In this document: positions 8,731-18,634 of the stretch, one piece after another | Numbering within the stretch: the stretch's first letter is position 1 | Layout of the letters: each line of letters opens with the position of its first letter | NCBI GenBank assembly: GCA_963790435.1 | Contig: CAWBOI010000006.1 | Span: 186,001 to 250,000 of the forward strand | Direction of reading: 5' to 3' | Length of the DNA: 64,000 bases | Source: Ilyomonas sp963790435 | GTDB taxonomy: Bacteria > Bacteroidota > Bacteroidia > Chitinophagales > Chitinophagaceae | Made by a program: the position numbers and the translations under genes | The notes under the pieces: model-generated | What the model saw: the letters and a program-made list of their open reading frames with translations, nothing else | Databases searched by the model: none | What the model was told of the DNA's origin: nothing

Positions 8731-9762
8731 TTGTCATCTAAAATCACGATAAAACACCTTGCCGAAGAACTGAACATAACCACAGCTACTGTTTCCCGGG
8801 CACTTAACAATCATCCCCGCATTAGTGAGGCTACCAAAAAAACAGTATTGGCGCTGGCGGATAAAATGAACTACCGCCGCAACAGGATTGCATCGTCTTT
8901 ACGCTCAGGCAAAACGCATACAATCGGTGTGATTATACCCAGTGCCGAGATTAAATTTTTCGGTTCAGTGGTACATGGCATTGAAAGCATTGCCAACGAA
9001 AAAGGTTATAATATTTTATTGTATCAGTCGAACGAAGATGCAGATTATGAAAGAAAAGCCATTGATACATTTAGTGATGTTCAGGTAGATGGTGTGCTGG
9101 CTTCCATTGCAAAAGATACGCGTGATATATCGCATTATCTGGAGCTAAAAAAGAAAGGAATTCCGCTCGTTTTCTTCGACAGAAGTGTAAATATGGTGAA
9201 CATTCCATCGGTTGTGGTTGATGATTTTAAAGGCGGCTACCTTGCCACGGAACACCTGCTGCAACAAGGTTTCAAGCGTATTGCACATATTTCGGGGCAA
9301 CAGCATTTGAAAATATTTAAAGACAGATTAGAAGGATATAAATATGCGCTCCATGCAGCGGGAATCGAAGTAGAGGAGTCTTTAATTTATAACGGCAACG
9401 TTTCTATCCAGGCGGGCAAAGATGCGATGGAATATTATTACAGCTTGCCCCAGCCGCCGGATGGAATTTTTGCAGTGGAAGATTTTACTGCATTGGGAGT
9501 GATCAAAGCCGCAAGGGAAAAAAATATCAAAATACCGGAAGAATTAGGAGTGATTGGATTTGCCAATGAATCGTTTGATGAACACATAACACCAAGTTTG
9601 TCATCTATTGACCAACAGACGGTACTGATGGGAAGAGAAGCCTTTAAGTTGTTGCTTGACCAGATTGATGAAAAAGACTTACATCACCAAAAAAAAGTAA
9701 GCGTAATTCTTGAACCAGTCCCATGCTTCAGACAATCAACGCAAAGACATATCTTGAAATAG
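8731..9762 (+). CDS. LacI/GalR-family transcriptional regulator
   Basis: This 343-residue protein has an N-terminal LacI helix-turn-helix (residues 5-50; ITIKHLAEELNITTATVSRA, then ADKMNYRRNRIA) and a periplasmic-binding-protein-like effector domain (TIGVIIPSAEIKFFGSVVHG onward; IFAVEDFTALGVIKAA near residue 240). The start is TTG at 8731: a stop codon sits immediately upstream and the next in-frame ATG would delete the HTH. The only leader is the 43-bp promoter/operator just upstream. It probably represses or activates the sugar genes on both sides, including galK and susC. Ligand unknown. Confidence 0.93.
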   Translation: MSSKITIKHLAEELNITTATVSRALNNHPRISEATKKTVLALADKMNYRRNRIASSLRSGKTHTIGVIIPSAEIKFFGSVVHGIESIANEKGYNILLYQSNEDADYERKAIDTFSDVQVDGVLASIAKDTRDISHYLELKKKGIPLVFFDRSVNMVNIPSVVVDDFKGGYLATEHLLQQGFKRIAHISGQQHLKIFKDRLEGYKYALHAAGIEVEESLIYNGNVSIQAGKDAMEYYYSLPQPPDGIFAVEDFTALGVIKAAREKNIKIPEELGVIGFANESFDEHITPSLSSIDQQTVLMGREAFKLLLDQIDEKDLHHQKKVSVILEPVPCFRQSTQRHILK

Positions 9763-10167
9763 AATAACAAAGAGAATCTTTTTTTGCCTGTATTTTGTGT
9801 AATCGTTTACTCTAAAACTGTGTAACAAAATTTCGCTGCCATTTGTCGTTTCAATTCGAATGCTTGACAGATTCAAATAAGTCTTTATTATATTGATCGG
9901 AAGTGCTTTGAGGGTTGAAAGGTTATGATCATTTAGATTTTATACATCACACGTATTGCAACGATACCACTGGACGATTGATCAAAATGAATTGTGTAAC
10001 ATACTGTAAAACCTGAAAACTGTGGCAACGCTAACTGATAACATTACGCCCCTGATAGGCGATGAAATTAGGGTTTGGTTTTACAGGATTTTTAAAAAGA
10101 TAGAACACGTTCAGCCAGCGGGAAATGGCTTTGATTAACCAGTAACCGGCAAACAATAACAAACAAA
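9763..10167. other. Intergenic region between lacI and galK with a LacI-operator-like site
   Basis: This 405-bp stretch has no credible gene. GTAATCGTTTAC (9799-9810) is a CG-centred palindrome with one mismatched pair, similar in form to the operator at 8712-8721, and could control galK and the Sus genes downstream. No terminator or RNA gene was recognised. Confidence 0.5.
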
Positions 10168-11331
10168 ATGGAAACGGCTCTTATCAGCTCAATAATAAGC
10201 GACAAATTAAAAGACTTCCTCCACGACACTACTCTTGTGGTGCGCTCTCCCGGCAGAATCAACCTGATTGGAGAACATACCGATTATAACGAGGGCTTTG
10301 TGTTGCCGGCAGCTATTGACAAGGCAGCCTATCTTGCTTTTACGCCAAGAGAAGATGACAAGATCTGTTTGTTTTCATTGGATTTAAACGACGAGTATTC
10401 ATCTAACATAAAAGATTTTTCACCCGCAAAAAAATCATGGCCCAATTACATTTTGGGCGTGGCGGATCAGTTCAGGCAACGAGGCTTGCTAACCAAAGGT
10501 TTTGAGGCTGCGCTCACAGCCGATGTACCTATTGGCGCAGGTTTATCGTCTTCGGCAGCCGTTGAAAATGCTATTGGAATGGCTTTGAATGAATCCCTCA
10601 AAGCCGGAATGGACAAACTTTCGCTGGTAAAAATATCGCAAAAGGCCGAGCATACTTATCCAGGCGTGATGTGTGGAATTATGGACATGTTTGCCAGCAT
10701 GTTTGGCAAAAAAAATCATGTTATCAAATTGGATTGCCGTTCGCTCGAATATCAATATGAGCCTCTGGAAATGGAAGGTTTTAAAATTGTTTTAATTGAT
10801 ACGCAGGTAAAACATTCCTTAAACGAAACAGGCTATAACAACCGCAGAGAGCAGTGCGAGGAAGGAGTTGCAATGGTTCAAAAATATCACCCTGAAGTAC
10901 AATCTCTGCGCGATGTAACAATGGAGATGCTTGAGCAGTATGTGCGTCCGAAAGATGAACTCCTCTACAAGCGTTGCAGCTATGTGCTGGAAGAAAATGA
11001 AAGGCTGCTGGCAGCCTGCGGATATTTGGAAAAAGGTAACCTGCAAGCGTTTGGAAAAAAGATGTTCGAGTCGCACGAAGGCTTAAGCAAAAAGTATGAA
11101 GTAAGCTGTAAAGAACTTGACTTTTTAGTGAACCAGGTAAGAGGTAACAAAGACGTGCTGGGTGCACGTATGATGGGCGGCGGCTTTGGCGGTTGTACAA
11201 TCAACCTGGTAAAGGAAGAAGCCGTAAGTACGCTGATTGAACAGGTAACAGAAGCCTATCAGAAAGCGATGCACTTAGAAGCAAAAGCTTATATCACCAA
11301 TGTTGAAAAGGGAACAAGTATTATATCATAA
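10168..11331 (+). CDS. galK: Galactokinase
   Basis: GalK phosphorylates galactose at C1 with ATP (Leloir pathway), in the cytoplasm. The 387-residue length is normal. All three GHMP-kinase signatures are intact: VRSPGRINLIGEHTDYN (residues about 25-41), PIGAGLSSSAAVENA (about 121-135, the phosphate-binding loop) and GARMMGGGFGGCTINLV (about 331-347). GalT, GalE and a mutarotase are not visible in the window, so the rest of the pathway must be elsewhere. Its position just before susC links the polysaccharide locus to galactose-containing substrate. The start ATG at 10168 follows an A-rich stretch. Confidence 0.97.
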   Translation: METALISSIISDKLKDFLHDTTLVVRSPGRINLIGEHTDYNEGFVLPAAIDKAAYLAFTPREDDKICLFSLDLNDEYSSNIKDFSPAKKSWPNYILGVADQFRQRGLLTKGFEAALTADVPIGAGLSSSAAVENAIGMALNESLKAGMDKLSLVKISQKAEHTYPGVMCGIMDMFASMFGKKNHVIKLDCRSLEYQYEPLEMEGFKIVLIDTQVKHSLNETGYNNRREQCEEGVAMVQKYHPEVQSLRDVTMEMLEQYVRPKDELLYKRCSYVLEENERLLAACGYLEKGNLQAFGKKMFESHEGLSKKYEVSCKELDFLVNQVRGNKDVLGARMMGGGFGGCTINLVKEEAVSTLIEQVTEAYQKAMHLEAKAYITNVEKGTSIIS

Positions 11332-11397
11332 ATCAATCGAAAAAAGAATCATTTTTTGAAACATTTTTTAATCATCACTCAAAACAAAACTTCCGTT

Positions 11398-14300
11398 ATG
11401 AACACTCGCTTGCACACAAGCTCAGGCATGGGTAGCCATTCATCGCCTGTTCGGAGGTGGCCTTTGCCTCCCAAAACACTGTTTTTTTGTTTACTCCTCT
11501 TTCTGCCATTTTTAAGTAAGGCGCAGGAAGCAACCGTTACCGGTTCGGTAACCGATTCTGCATCGCGTCCCCTTTCGGGCGTTAGCATCAGTACCGACAT
11601 TTCTAAAAAGAATGCGCTTACCGATGACCAGGGTTTTTTTAGCATCAAGGTTGCATCAAGAGACAAAAACCTGGTATTTACTTATGTAGGTTTAAAAACG
11701 GTTACACAACCCATCAACGGTTCAACCAATTATGCCATCACTATGAAAACCGATGTTACGGGCTTGAATGATGTGGTGGTAGTTGGTTATGGCACTAAGA
11801 AAAAGCAAGCCATTACGGGCTCTGTAGCTACGGTTACAGCACAAGACATTGACCGCGTGCATGGCGGCTCTACTGCCAGTACCGCACTGGCGGGTAAGCT
11901 GCCGGGTGTAACCTTCCGCCAGGGTGAGGGCAGACCGGGCGCTTCAGCAGCCATTCAAATCCGCAATTTTGGAGCGGCACTGTATGTAATAGATGGCGTG
12001 CAGCAGGATGAAGGGCAGTTTAACAACTTAGCCCCTAATGACATCGAAAGCATTACTGTATTGAAAGATGCTTCTGCCGCAATTTATGGTGTACGCGCTG
12101 CCAATGGCGTTGTGTTAGTTACTACCAAAAAAGGGGTAACAGGCCGCAACAGCATTAATGTAGATGCTTATACCGGTTATCAAAACTTTTTTCGCTTTCC
12201 TAAAGTAGTAAACAGCACACCCGATTATTTGTACTACCGGGCAGATGCTGAAATGAACAGTTTTGGTAGCACCAGCATTACGCAAGATGAATTGAATGCT
12301 GCCAAAAAAGGTACCGATCCGCAATACAGAACCTTCGACTGGAGGAATTATGTATTGAATAATAAGAACGCCCCGCTTAATTCTGTGAATGTAAACATCA
12401 GCGGCGGCTCTGATAAAGTGAATTATTATGTGTCGGGCACAAACCTTTATCAAAACTCGGAACTGGGTAAAGAATACAAATTCAACCGCACCAACATTCA
12501 ATCAAACGTAACAGCTAAGCTTAGCAACGGGCTTCGCGTTGGATTTGATATTAATGGTCGTGTAGAAACAAGACAAAACCCAGGTGTGCCAGGTGGGGAC
12601 GATTACTTTTTATCGCGTTTGGCTGTGTTAAGAAACACACCTATGGAACGGCCTTATGCTAATGACAACCCAAATTATTTGAATGATTTAGGTCCACATC
12701 TCGAATCAAACTATGCTTTTTTAAATTATAAGTTGTCAGGTCATTTCCGTTCGGATTGGCGCGTGTTGCAAACCAACTTTCATGCAGATTGGGATGTGCC
12801 CTGGGTGAAAGGACTTTCATTCAGAGTCTTAGCTTCTTACTATATGGCTGACGAACTGGAGAACAACCAGGAATATACTTATAAAGCCTATACTTATAAG
12901 GACAGCCAGTATGTGGTTACCGGAGGCAGCACCAACCCATGGCGCGACAGAGAGCAGATTAAGCAAATTAATACCGACGTGCAAGTTCAGGGAAGTTATA
13001 ACAATACCTTTGGCAAGCATACCATAAGTGCAACTTTGGTTTCTGAAAGAATACAACAGCATTATACAAGAAACTGGTTGCACGCTTCACCACAGTCTAA
13101 TGATTTGCCTCTTGTTTATTTCAACATTACAGACCAATATCAGGATGCCGATCAAACACAGGCGCGCGTTGGTTATGTGGGCCGAGTCTCGTATAGCTAT
13201 GCCAACCGTTACTTTATTGATTTCTCCGGAAGACGGGATGCTTCTTACCTCTTTGCTCCGGCTTATCGGGTGGGTTATTTCCCGGGTGTTTCTGCCGGTT
13301 GGAGAGTTACTGAAGAGCCTTGGTTTAAGAGCTTATTGAATAACAAAACCAATGTATTAAGCGACCTTAAATTCAGAGGTTCTTATGGAACATTGGGTGA
13401 TGATAGAAGCCCTTATGATGCTACACAGCCTGTAGTTCCTGAGTATGCTTTTTTACCGGGATACAATTATGGACAAACACCAGCCATTTTTGATGGTAAT
13501 GCCGTAACAGGTTCGAGAGATAAAGGTGTACCTATAACCACTGTATCATGGACAAGAAGCAAGATAACAGATGTAGGTATGGATTACTCATTTTTGAACG
13601 GGAAAATCACAGGTACGTTTGATTACTTTTACCGCAAAAGAACAGGCATTGCTGCAACCAACCAGGCAGTGATACTTCCCCAGGAAGTAGGATATGGACT
13701 GGCACAGGAAAATTTAAATTCTGATGCCCAATATGGTGAAGAAGGGTCTATCGCTTACAATAGCAAAATCGGGAAGGTTCTCTTCTCAGTTGGCGGTAAT
13801 TTATCATTTAGCCGTTCAAAATCTTTGTATAACGCGAACAACCGGTTTTTAAATTCAGTTGACCAATATGCTAATTCGCTGGAACAAAGGTATTCAAACT
13901 TAGGCTGGGGTTATATCTGTGTAGGTCAATTCCAATCGCAAGACCAGATTAACAATTACAAAGTTGATATTGACGGGCATGGCAACAGAACACTTCTTCC
14001 CGGCGATTTGATTTACAAAGATGTAAATGGAGACGGTAAAATAGATGCACAAGATCAACGACCAATTGGTTATGGTTATGGAACGCAGCCTACCATTAAC
14101 TTTGGCTTTACAATATCAGCTGCTTACAAAGGGTTCGATTTTCATGCTGATTTTTCGGGCGCAGCCGGCTACACCTGGTATCAAAACTGGGAACAACGCT
14201 GGGCTTTCCAAAACAATGGAAACCTGAATGCCATATTTGAAGATAGGTGGCATCGGTCAAACATCTACGACCCGAATAGTGCATGGATCCCCGGTAAATA

Positions 14301-14598
14301 TCCTGCCAACCGCTACAATCCGGGTTTTGGTCACAGCGATTACGCCATTCAATCAACTTTTTGGCTGCACAATGTGCATTATATAAGAGCCAGAACCATT
14401 GAATTGGGGTATAATATTCCAAGATCAATATTGGATAAAGCCAAGATTCAAAGAGCGCGCGTTTATGTGAATGCTTATAACCTGTTCTCAATAGATAATC
14501 TTGCACAATACAATGTTGACCCGGAAGTGGTAGATGATAACGGCTTACAGTTTCCTCAAAACAGGGTAATCAACTTTGGTATTAATCTATCCCTGTAA
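11398..14598 (+). CDS. susC: SusC-family TonB-dependent outer-membrane transporter
   Basis: The ATG at 11398 is preferred over an upstream in-frame TTG (11356) because it better precedes the export signal (PPKTLFFCLLLFLPFLSKAQ). Next come a carboxypeptidase-regulatory-like beta domain (ATVTGSVTDSASRPLSGVSI), the SusC-type junction TGLNDVVVVGYGTKKK, a TonB plug (ALAGKLPGVTFRQGEG; YVIDGVQQDE; ESITVLKDASAAIYGVRAAN) and a 22-strand barrel ending NFGINLSL. Length about 1066 residues is normal. It should import oligosaccharides with the SusD lipoprotein encoded just downstream. The polymer is not identifiable from sequence, but flanking enzymes point to arabinose/galactose sugars. Confidence 0.95.
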   Translation: MNTRLHTSSGMGSHSSPVRRWPLPPKTLFFCLLLFLPFLSKAQEATVTGSVTDSASRPLSGVSISTDISKKNALTDDQGFFSIKVASRDKNLVFTYVGLKTVTQPINGSTNYAITMKTDVTGLNDVVVVGYGTKKKQAITGSVATVTAQDIDRVHGGSTASTALAGKLPGVTFRQGEGRPGASAAIQIRNFGAALYVIDGVQQDEGQFNNLAPNDIESITVLKDASAAIYGVRAANGVVLVTTKKGVTGRNSINVDAYTGYQNFFRFPKVVNSTPDYLYYRADAEMNSFGSTSITQDELNAAKKGTDPQYRTFDWRNYVLNNKNAPLNSVNVNISGGSDKVNYYVSGTNLYQNSELGKEYKFNRTNIQSNVTAKLSNGLRVGFDINGRVETRQNPGVPGGDDYFLSRLAVLRNTPMERPYANDNPNYLNDLGPHLESNYAFLNYKLSGHFRSDWRVLQTNFHADWDVPWVKGLSFRVLASYYMADELENNQEYTYKAYTYKDSQYVVTGGSTNPWRDREQIKQINTDVQVQGSYNNTFGKHTISATLVSERIQQHYTRNWLHASPQSNDLPLVYFNITDQYQDADQTQARVGYVGRVSYSYANRYFIDFSGRRDASYLFAPAYRVGYFPGVSAGWRVTEEPWFKSLLNNKTNVLSDLKFRGSYGTLGDDRSPYDATQPVVPEYAFLPGYNYGQTPAIFDGNAVTGSRDKGVPITTVSWTRSKITDVGMDYSFLNGKITGTFDYFYRKRTGIAATNQAVILPQEVGYGLAQENLNSDAQYGEEGSIAYNSKIGKVLFSVGGNLSFSRSKSLYNANNRFLNSVDQYANSLEQRYSNLGWGYICVGQFQSQDQINNYKVDIDGHGNRTLLPGDLIYKDVNGDGKIDAQDQRPIGYGYGTQPTINFGFTISAAYKGFDFHADFSGAAGYTWYQNWEQRWAFQNNGNLNAIFEDRWHRSNIYDPNSAWIPGKYPANRYNPGFGHSDYAIQSTFWLHNVHYIRARTIELGYNIPRSILDKAKIQRARVYVNAYNLFSIDNLAQYNVDPEVVDDNGLQFPQNRVINFGINLSL

Positions 14599-14623
14599 TA
14601 CAATTACTAATAAATTGATTTCA

Positions 14624-16549
14624 ATGAAAAAGATATTTATCATAACTACAATTACCTTCCTCATTGCAGGGGTATGGAGTTGTAAAAAAACAGACAGCGA
14701 ATTTTTAAGCCCGCAGCCAACGGCTTTCTTAACCACCGATCAGGTATTTGCTGATCCCGCATTGGTAACATCGGTTCTAGCTGATTTATATAACCGGCAG
14801 ATAGATTTTTCCAGCTTTGATAACAGTTGGATAAGCTTTGCTGATTTTAGCGAAAGTTTTCCATCCGAAAATGGCAGTGCATACCTTGTGCAGCGCACAG
14901 GTTGGCCCTATAACCAGTGGAGTATAAACTGGGGAGGTACTTATGCCTACATCCGTGATCTGAATTTGTTTCTGGAAAGAGACAGCGCATCTACTGCATT
15001 AGCCGCAGCGGATAAAGCTAAATTTTCTGCAGAAGGTCGCTTTTTAAGAGCCAATCTATACTTTGAAATGGTAAAACGCATGGGTGGTGTTCCGTTGGTA
15101 ACCACTACTTTGACTTACGATTACAAAGGCAACCCTGATTATCTTCAACAGCCACGCGCGAAAGAATCGGATATTTACGATTTTGTAATTAATGAAGCCG
15201 AGGCAATTAAGAATCTTTTGCCTACCAGCGCAAGCGAGAAATCAAGAGCCACAAAAGGTGCGGCTTTGGCCATGGAGTCAAGGGCTGCTTTGTATGCTGG
15301 TTCTATTGCAAAGTATGGTGCTTTGCGAACTCCCGCTGTTTCGTTGCCGGGCGGTGAAGTAGGCATTGATGCGGCTAAGGCAACCGGTTATTATACGATT
15401 GCCTTGCGGGCTGCAAAGGAAATTATAAGCGGTAGCGCCGGTGCTTACCAATTGTACACAGCCGCCGCCGGTGCTTCTGCTTCTGCTCTATCTGATAATT
15501 TTGCGGGTCTTTTCTTAGATAAAAGCAGTGCAGAAACCATCTTTTTTGAAGATTATAAAATTGGTGGTAAAACACATGGATTCACTACCAATGATCAGCC
15601 TTATTCTATATCTGATGAAGGCGGTGATGCCGGTCGTTTAGACCCATCTTTAAATCTTGCAGAAGCCTATGAAAAGTTAGACAATACCTATGCACCTTTT
15701 GCAACAACAGACGGTAGCGGAAACCAGATTGCTTACGCAAACCAGCTGGACATTTTTGCCGGAAGAGATGCCCGTTTAGCCGGTACCATTTTGTTGCCAG
15801 GCGGTATGTTTAAAGGCAGAACGGTTGATATTTGGGCAGGCTATCAGTTAGCTGATGGCAGTATCCTGACCAGCGATGAATCCGACCATTTAAAACCTTT
15901 ACCTGGTACTACAACCAATGTTCAGGTAGTGGGTGCCGATGGACCCGTAAATGGACTTGAATTAAGAACACAAAGCGGCTTTTATATCCGCAAATATCTT
16001 GATCCTACTGTAGGTTCCGGCAGAAGAGGACAGGGTAGTACCGTAGCTTTCATTCGCTACCGGTATGCTGAAGTTCTACTCAATGCCGCTGAAGCTTCCT
16101 TTGAACTGGGTGACCCTGCAACAGCAGCTGGCTACATGAACCAGGTACGTGCGCGTGCCGGTTTAACCACTCCTTTGGCAGCAAGCGACATTACGTTTGA
16201 CAGAATTGTGCATGAACGCCGCGTGGAGCTTGCGTTTGAAGGTCATATTTTTTATGATATGAAGCGCTGGCGCTTGGCTCATATTGTATGGGATGGAGTG
16301 CCTACTACCAAAGCTGATTTGTTGAGTAACATTGGCGTTGCTACAAAAAGAAGTACGCAACCCTGGGGTTTGTGGCCTTATAAAGTTTACAATCCGAGTA
16401 ATGCAAACAATGGCAAATGGATCTATAAAGAGAATTTACCAGCTTTAGCCACCGGCGCGAACCGCTTCCTTTTTGGTAACTATTACTCACAAATTGATCC
16501 GGGTGTAATAGGTGCAAACCCAAAAATTATTCAACAACCGAATCAATAA
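14624..16549 (+). CDS. susD: SusD/RagB-family glycan-binding lipoprotein
   Basis: The start is placed at ATG 14624, which gives a lipoprotein signal peptide with lipobox around GVWSCKK. The 641-residue protein shows the SusD tetratricopeptide-like N-terminal part (FLTTDQVFADPALVTSVLADLYNRQ with RAELYFEMVKRMGGVPLV-type helices, here RANLYFEMVKRMGGVPLV) and the C-terminal SusD domain (FIRYRYAEVLLNAAEASFEL; IVHERRVELAFEGHIFYDM; KRW). It caps the SusC transporter at the cell surface and captures glycan. It lies 25 bp after susC, as is usual for such pairs. Confidence 0.95.
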   Translation: MKKIFIITTITFLIAGVWSCKKTDSEFLSPQPTAFLTTDQVFADPALVTSVLADLYNRQIDFSSFDNSWISFADFSESFPSENGSAYLVQRTGWPYNQWSINWGGTYAYIRDLNLFLERDSASTALAAADKAKFSAEGRFLRANLYFEMVKRMGGVPLVTTTLTYDYKGNPDYLQQPRAKESDIYDFVINEAEAIKNLLPTSASEKSRATKGAALAMESRAALYAGSIAKYGALRTPAVSLPGGEVGIDAAKATGYYTIALRAAKEIISGSAGAYQLYTAAAGASASALSDNFAGLFLDKSSAETIFFEDYKIGGKTHGFTTNDQPYSISDEGGDAGRLDPSLNLAEAYEKLDNTYAPFATTDGSGNQIAYANQLDIFAGRDARLAGTILLPGGMFKGRTVDIWAGYQLADGSILTSDESDHLKPLPGTTTNVQVVGADGPVNGLELRTQSGFYIRKYLDPTVGSGRRGQGSTVAFIRYRYAEVLLNAAEASFELGDPATAAGYMNQVRARAGLTTPLAASDITFDRIVHERRVELAFEGHIFYDMKRWRLAHIVWDGVPTTKADLLSNIGVATKRSTQPWGLWPYKVYNPSNANNGKWIYKENLPALATGANRFLFGNYYSQIDPGVIGANPKIIQQPNQ

Positions 16550-16568
16550 TTCGATTAAAATAATCAGT

Positions 16569-17318
16569 ATGAAAAATTCATTTTTATGTGTTGCAATTCT
16601 TCTCTTTTTTGCGAGTCCATTCTTCGCTTGCAAAAAAGATAATTTTGCACAGCCAACCTCCATTTTAAGCGGGCATTTGCTTTATCAGCAAGATACTGTT
16701 TTTGTTGAAGCAGGCCAGGTTCCTATCCTGGTTTTCCAATCCGGCTTTGGCAAAGTTGGTCCGGTTGGTTCTGTATCACAAAATAGTTTCGGCGTTCCGT
16801 CGGTTACACCTGCGTTCGATCAAAGTGGTGGTTATTCTTTAGCATTATTCAACGGCGATTATAAAATTGTTGTGCCTATCGGTCAGGGTCCGTTTATGTG
16901 GAAACAAACCACACCAGGCGTTCCGGATTCTATTGCTGTAAGTGTAAAAGGTAATCAAACGGTTGATTTGCAGGTAACTCCATACTACATGGTAAAATCA
17001 GCAAAGATTGCTGCAGCTGGAACAGACAGCATTGCGGGTTCCTGCCAGTTACAAAAAATCATCACCGATTCTGTGAATGCAAAAAATGTAGAGTATGTAG
17101 CATTGTATGTTAACAGCACACAATTTGTTGCCGGCTCCAACAATATAGCTTCTTCTTCCATTGCAGGCTCTGCTATTACCGACATGAATAACGTACAATT
17201 GGGTGTTCATGTTCCTACTCTAACTGTAAAGCAGAGTTACATGTTCGCACGCATCGGCGTTAAAATAGCCAATGTAGAAGATCTAATCTTTTCACCGCTT
17301 TTTAAAGTTCAAATGTAA
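16569..17318 (+). CDS. DUF3823-type surface lipoprotein
   Basis: Start at ATG 16569 gives a lipoprotein signal (FASPFFACKKDNF) and a protein of about 249 residues. It has LSGHLLYQQDTV, then PAFDQSGGYSLALFNGDYKI and a second beta domain (QTVDLQVTPYYMVKSAKIAA). These resemble the two-domain DUF3823 proteins commonly encoded right after SusC/SusD, thought to be surface glycan-binding proteins. It follows susD by 19 bp and is followed by a strong terminator, so it ends the transporter operon. Function beyond glycan binding is unproven. Confidence 0.8.
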   Translation: MKNSFLCVAILLFFASPFFACKKDNFAQPTSILSGHLLYQQDTVFVEAGQVPILVFQSGFGKVGPVGSVSQNSFGVPSVTPAFDQSGGYSLALFNGDYKIVVPIGQGPFMWKQTTPGVPDSIAVSVKGNQTVDLQVTPYYMVKSAKIAAAGTDSIAGSCQLQKIITDSVNAKNVEYVALYVNSTQFVAGSNNIASSSIAGSAITDMNNVQLGVHVPTLTVKQSYMFARIGVKIANVEDLIFSPLFKVQM

Positions 17319-17326
17319 AAAACACA

Positions 17327-17367
17327 AAAAGCCGTCCTGCTTACAAGGCGGGGCGGCTTTTTTATTA
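17327..17367 (+). terminator. Rho-independent terminator after the susC-susD-DUF3823 operon
   Basis: GCCGTCCTGC (17331-17340) pairs with GCGGGGCGGC (17348-17357) as a 10-bp stem with two G-U pairs and a 7-base loop, followed by a run of seven T after the C. It starts about 10 bp after the DUF3823 stop. Confidence 0.9.
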
Positions 17368-17400
17368 TTTCAATTTGATGATTCAACTTCTACAATCGTA

Positions 17401-18517
17401 ATGCATTTCATAACAAAAAGGCTGTGGTTTGTTTTTGCCATATTTATTAGCAACGCTGTTTTTGCACAAAACAAAACTGCCAGCATTGCATGGGGGCAAA
17501 CCGTTACCATCAGTAACGAGCCGATACCAACAGATGCCGACAGCACCTGGGGTTATCACCAACATTATGGTTCACAGTATGCAAGGCTATTGAAACTGAA
17601 GAACGGAACCTGGCTCTCAGGTTATACCATCGCACCCAACAAGGGTTATGAAAAACAAACGACTGGCGGCTTGCAACTGCAGATTTCGCAAAGCACTGAT
17701 GATGGCAAACACTGGACGGTTTTGTCTTCCCTGAAAGAGGAAGGAAGGGATTTAGATAATGCGCAACTGATTCAATTGAAAGACGGTTCCATATTATTGG
17801 CAAGCCGCTCGGTTCGCTGGCAGGAATCGTATCGGTTAAAGGTTTATCAAAGCAGCAGATGGAGGAAAAACATGGGCATACCTCAGCACCATTGATAGCA
17901 ACGAAGGGAAACGGGGCGAACTGGGCAAGCCTGATAAAGGCATTTATGAGCCTCATTTTTATGTGCTGGATGATGGCAGATTATCAGTGATGTACGCGAA
18001 TGAAAAACACGTAACGGAAACGCCATCATACAGCCAGATTATCTCGCAAAAAATATCAAACGACAACGGTAAAAGCTGGGGTAAAGAAATTTGGGTGGCT
18101 TATGAAGAAGGGCACAATGCATCGCGACCCGGAATGCCGGTATGGACAAAAATGAAAAACGGAAATTATATTGTTGTGTATGAAGTATGCGGACCGGAAA
18201 AATGCAATATTTATCGCAAGACGAGTAAAGACGGAATGCATTGGGAGAAAGGCTTAGGCAACCCGGTAAAAGATGAATTAGGTGCACCCTATGTGCTATC
18301 ATTATCCAGTGGTGATTTAATACTAACATCTAACAGCAGCAACATTTCAATCAGTAAAGATTATGGCGCTCACTGGCAAACGATTACTAAAGCCTTTGAA
18401 CAATCGTTGTGGCCGGCTTTGTATCAATTCAACAACAATACAATCGGCGCTGTAAGTGCTGAACACAGGCAGGAAGGCGGCACTGCAGTGCAGGTGCGTT
18501 TTGGAAACATTCGATAA
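17401..18517 (+). pseudogene. Sialidase/BNR-repeat exported protein, frameshifted
   Basis: The first frame (17401-17895) gives a signal peptide (ending VFAQ) and a propeller start with an Asp-box-like LQISQSTDDGKHWTVL. The second frame (to 18517) continues ISNDNGKSWGKEIW, MKNGNYIVVYEVCG and SKDYGAHWQTI, all BNR/Asp-box blades. They join if one extra base is removed in AGCAGCAGATGG (17851-17862): this restores YQSSDGGKTWAYL, itself a perfect Asp box. The restored protein would be about 371 residues, similar to exo-alpha-sialidase-like enzymes common in these loci. Real inactivation and an assembly indel are both possible. The start is ATG 17401, 44 bp beyond the terminator stem. Confidence 0.82.
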
Positions 18518-18531
18518 TCATTTTATTATAG

Positions 18532-18620
18532 TCACAAAGACACTAAGGAACGAAGTAATACGAAGGTCTATTTTATTACTCTTTGTGAACCTTTGCGCTC
18601 TTCGTGTCTTCGTGGTTCAA
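18532..18620. repeat. Dispersed imperfect inverted repeat, copy B
   Basis: It begins GTCACAAAGACACTAAGGAA and ends GTGTCTTCGTGGTTCAA, with the middle ACTCTTTGTGAACC. The two ends are imperfectly complementary and match the pattern of copies A (4501) and C (24626). It fills most of the gap between the sialidase-like gene and GH2. Confidence 0.65.
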
Positions 18621-18634
18621 AAAGCATTTAACTT

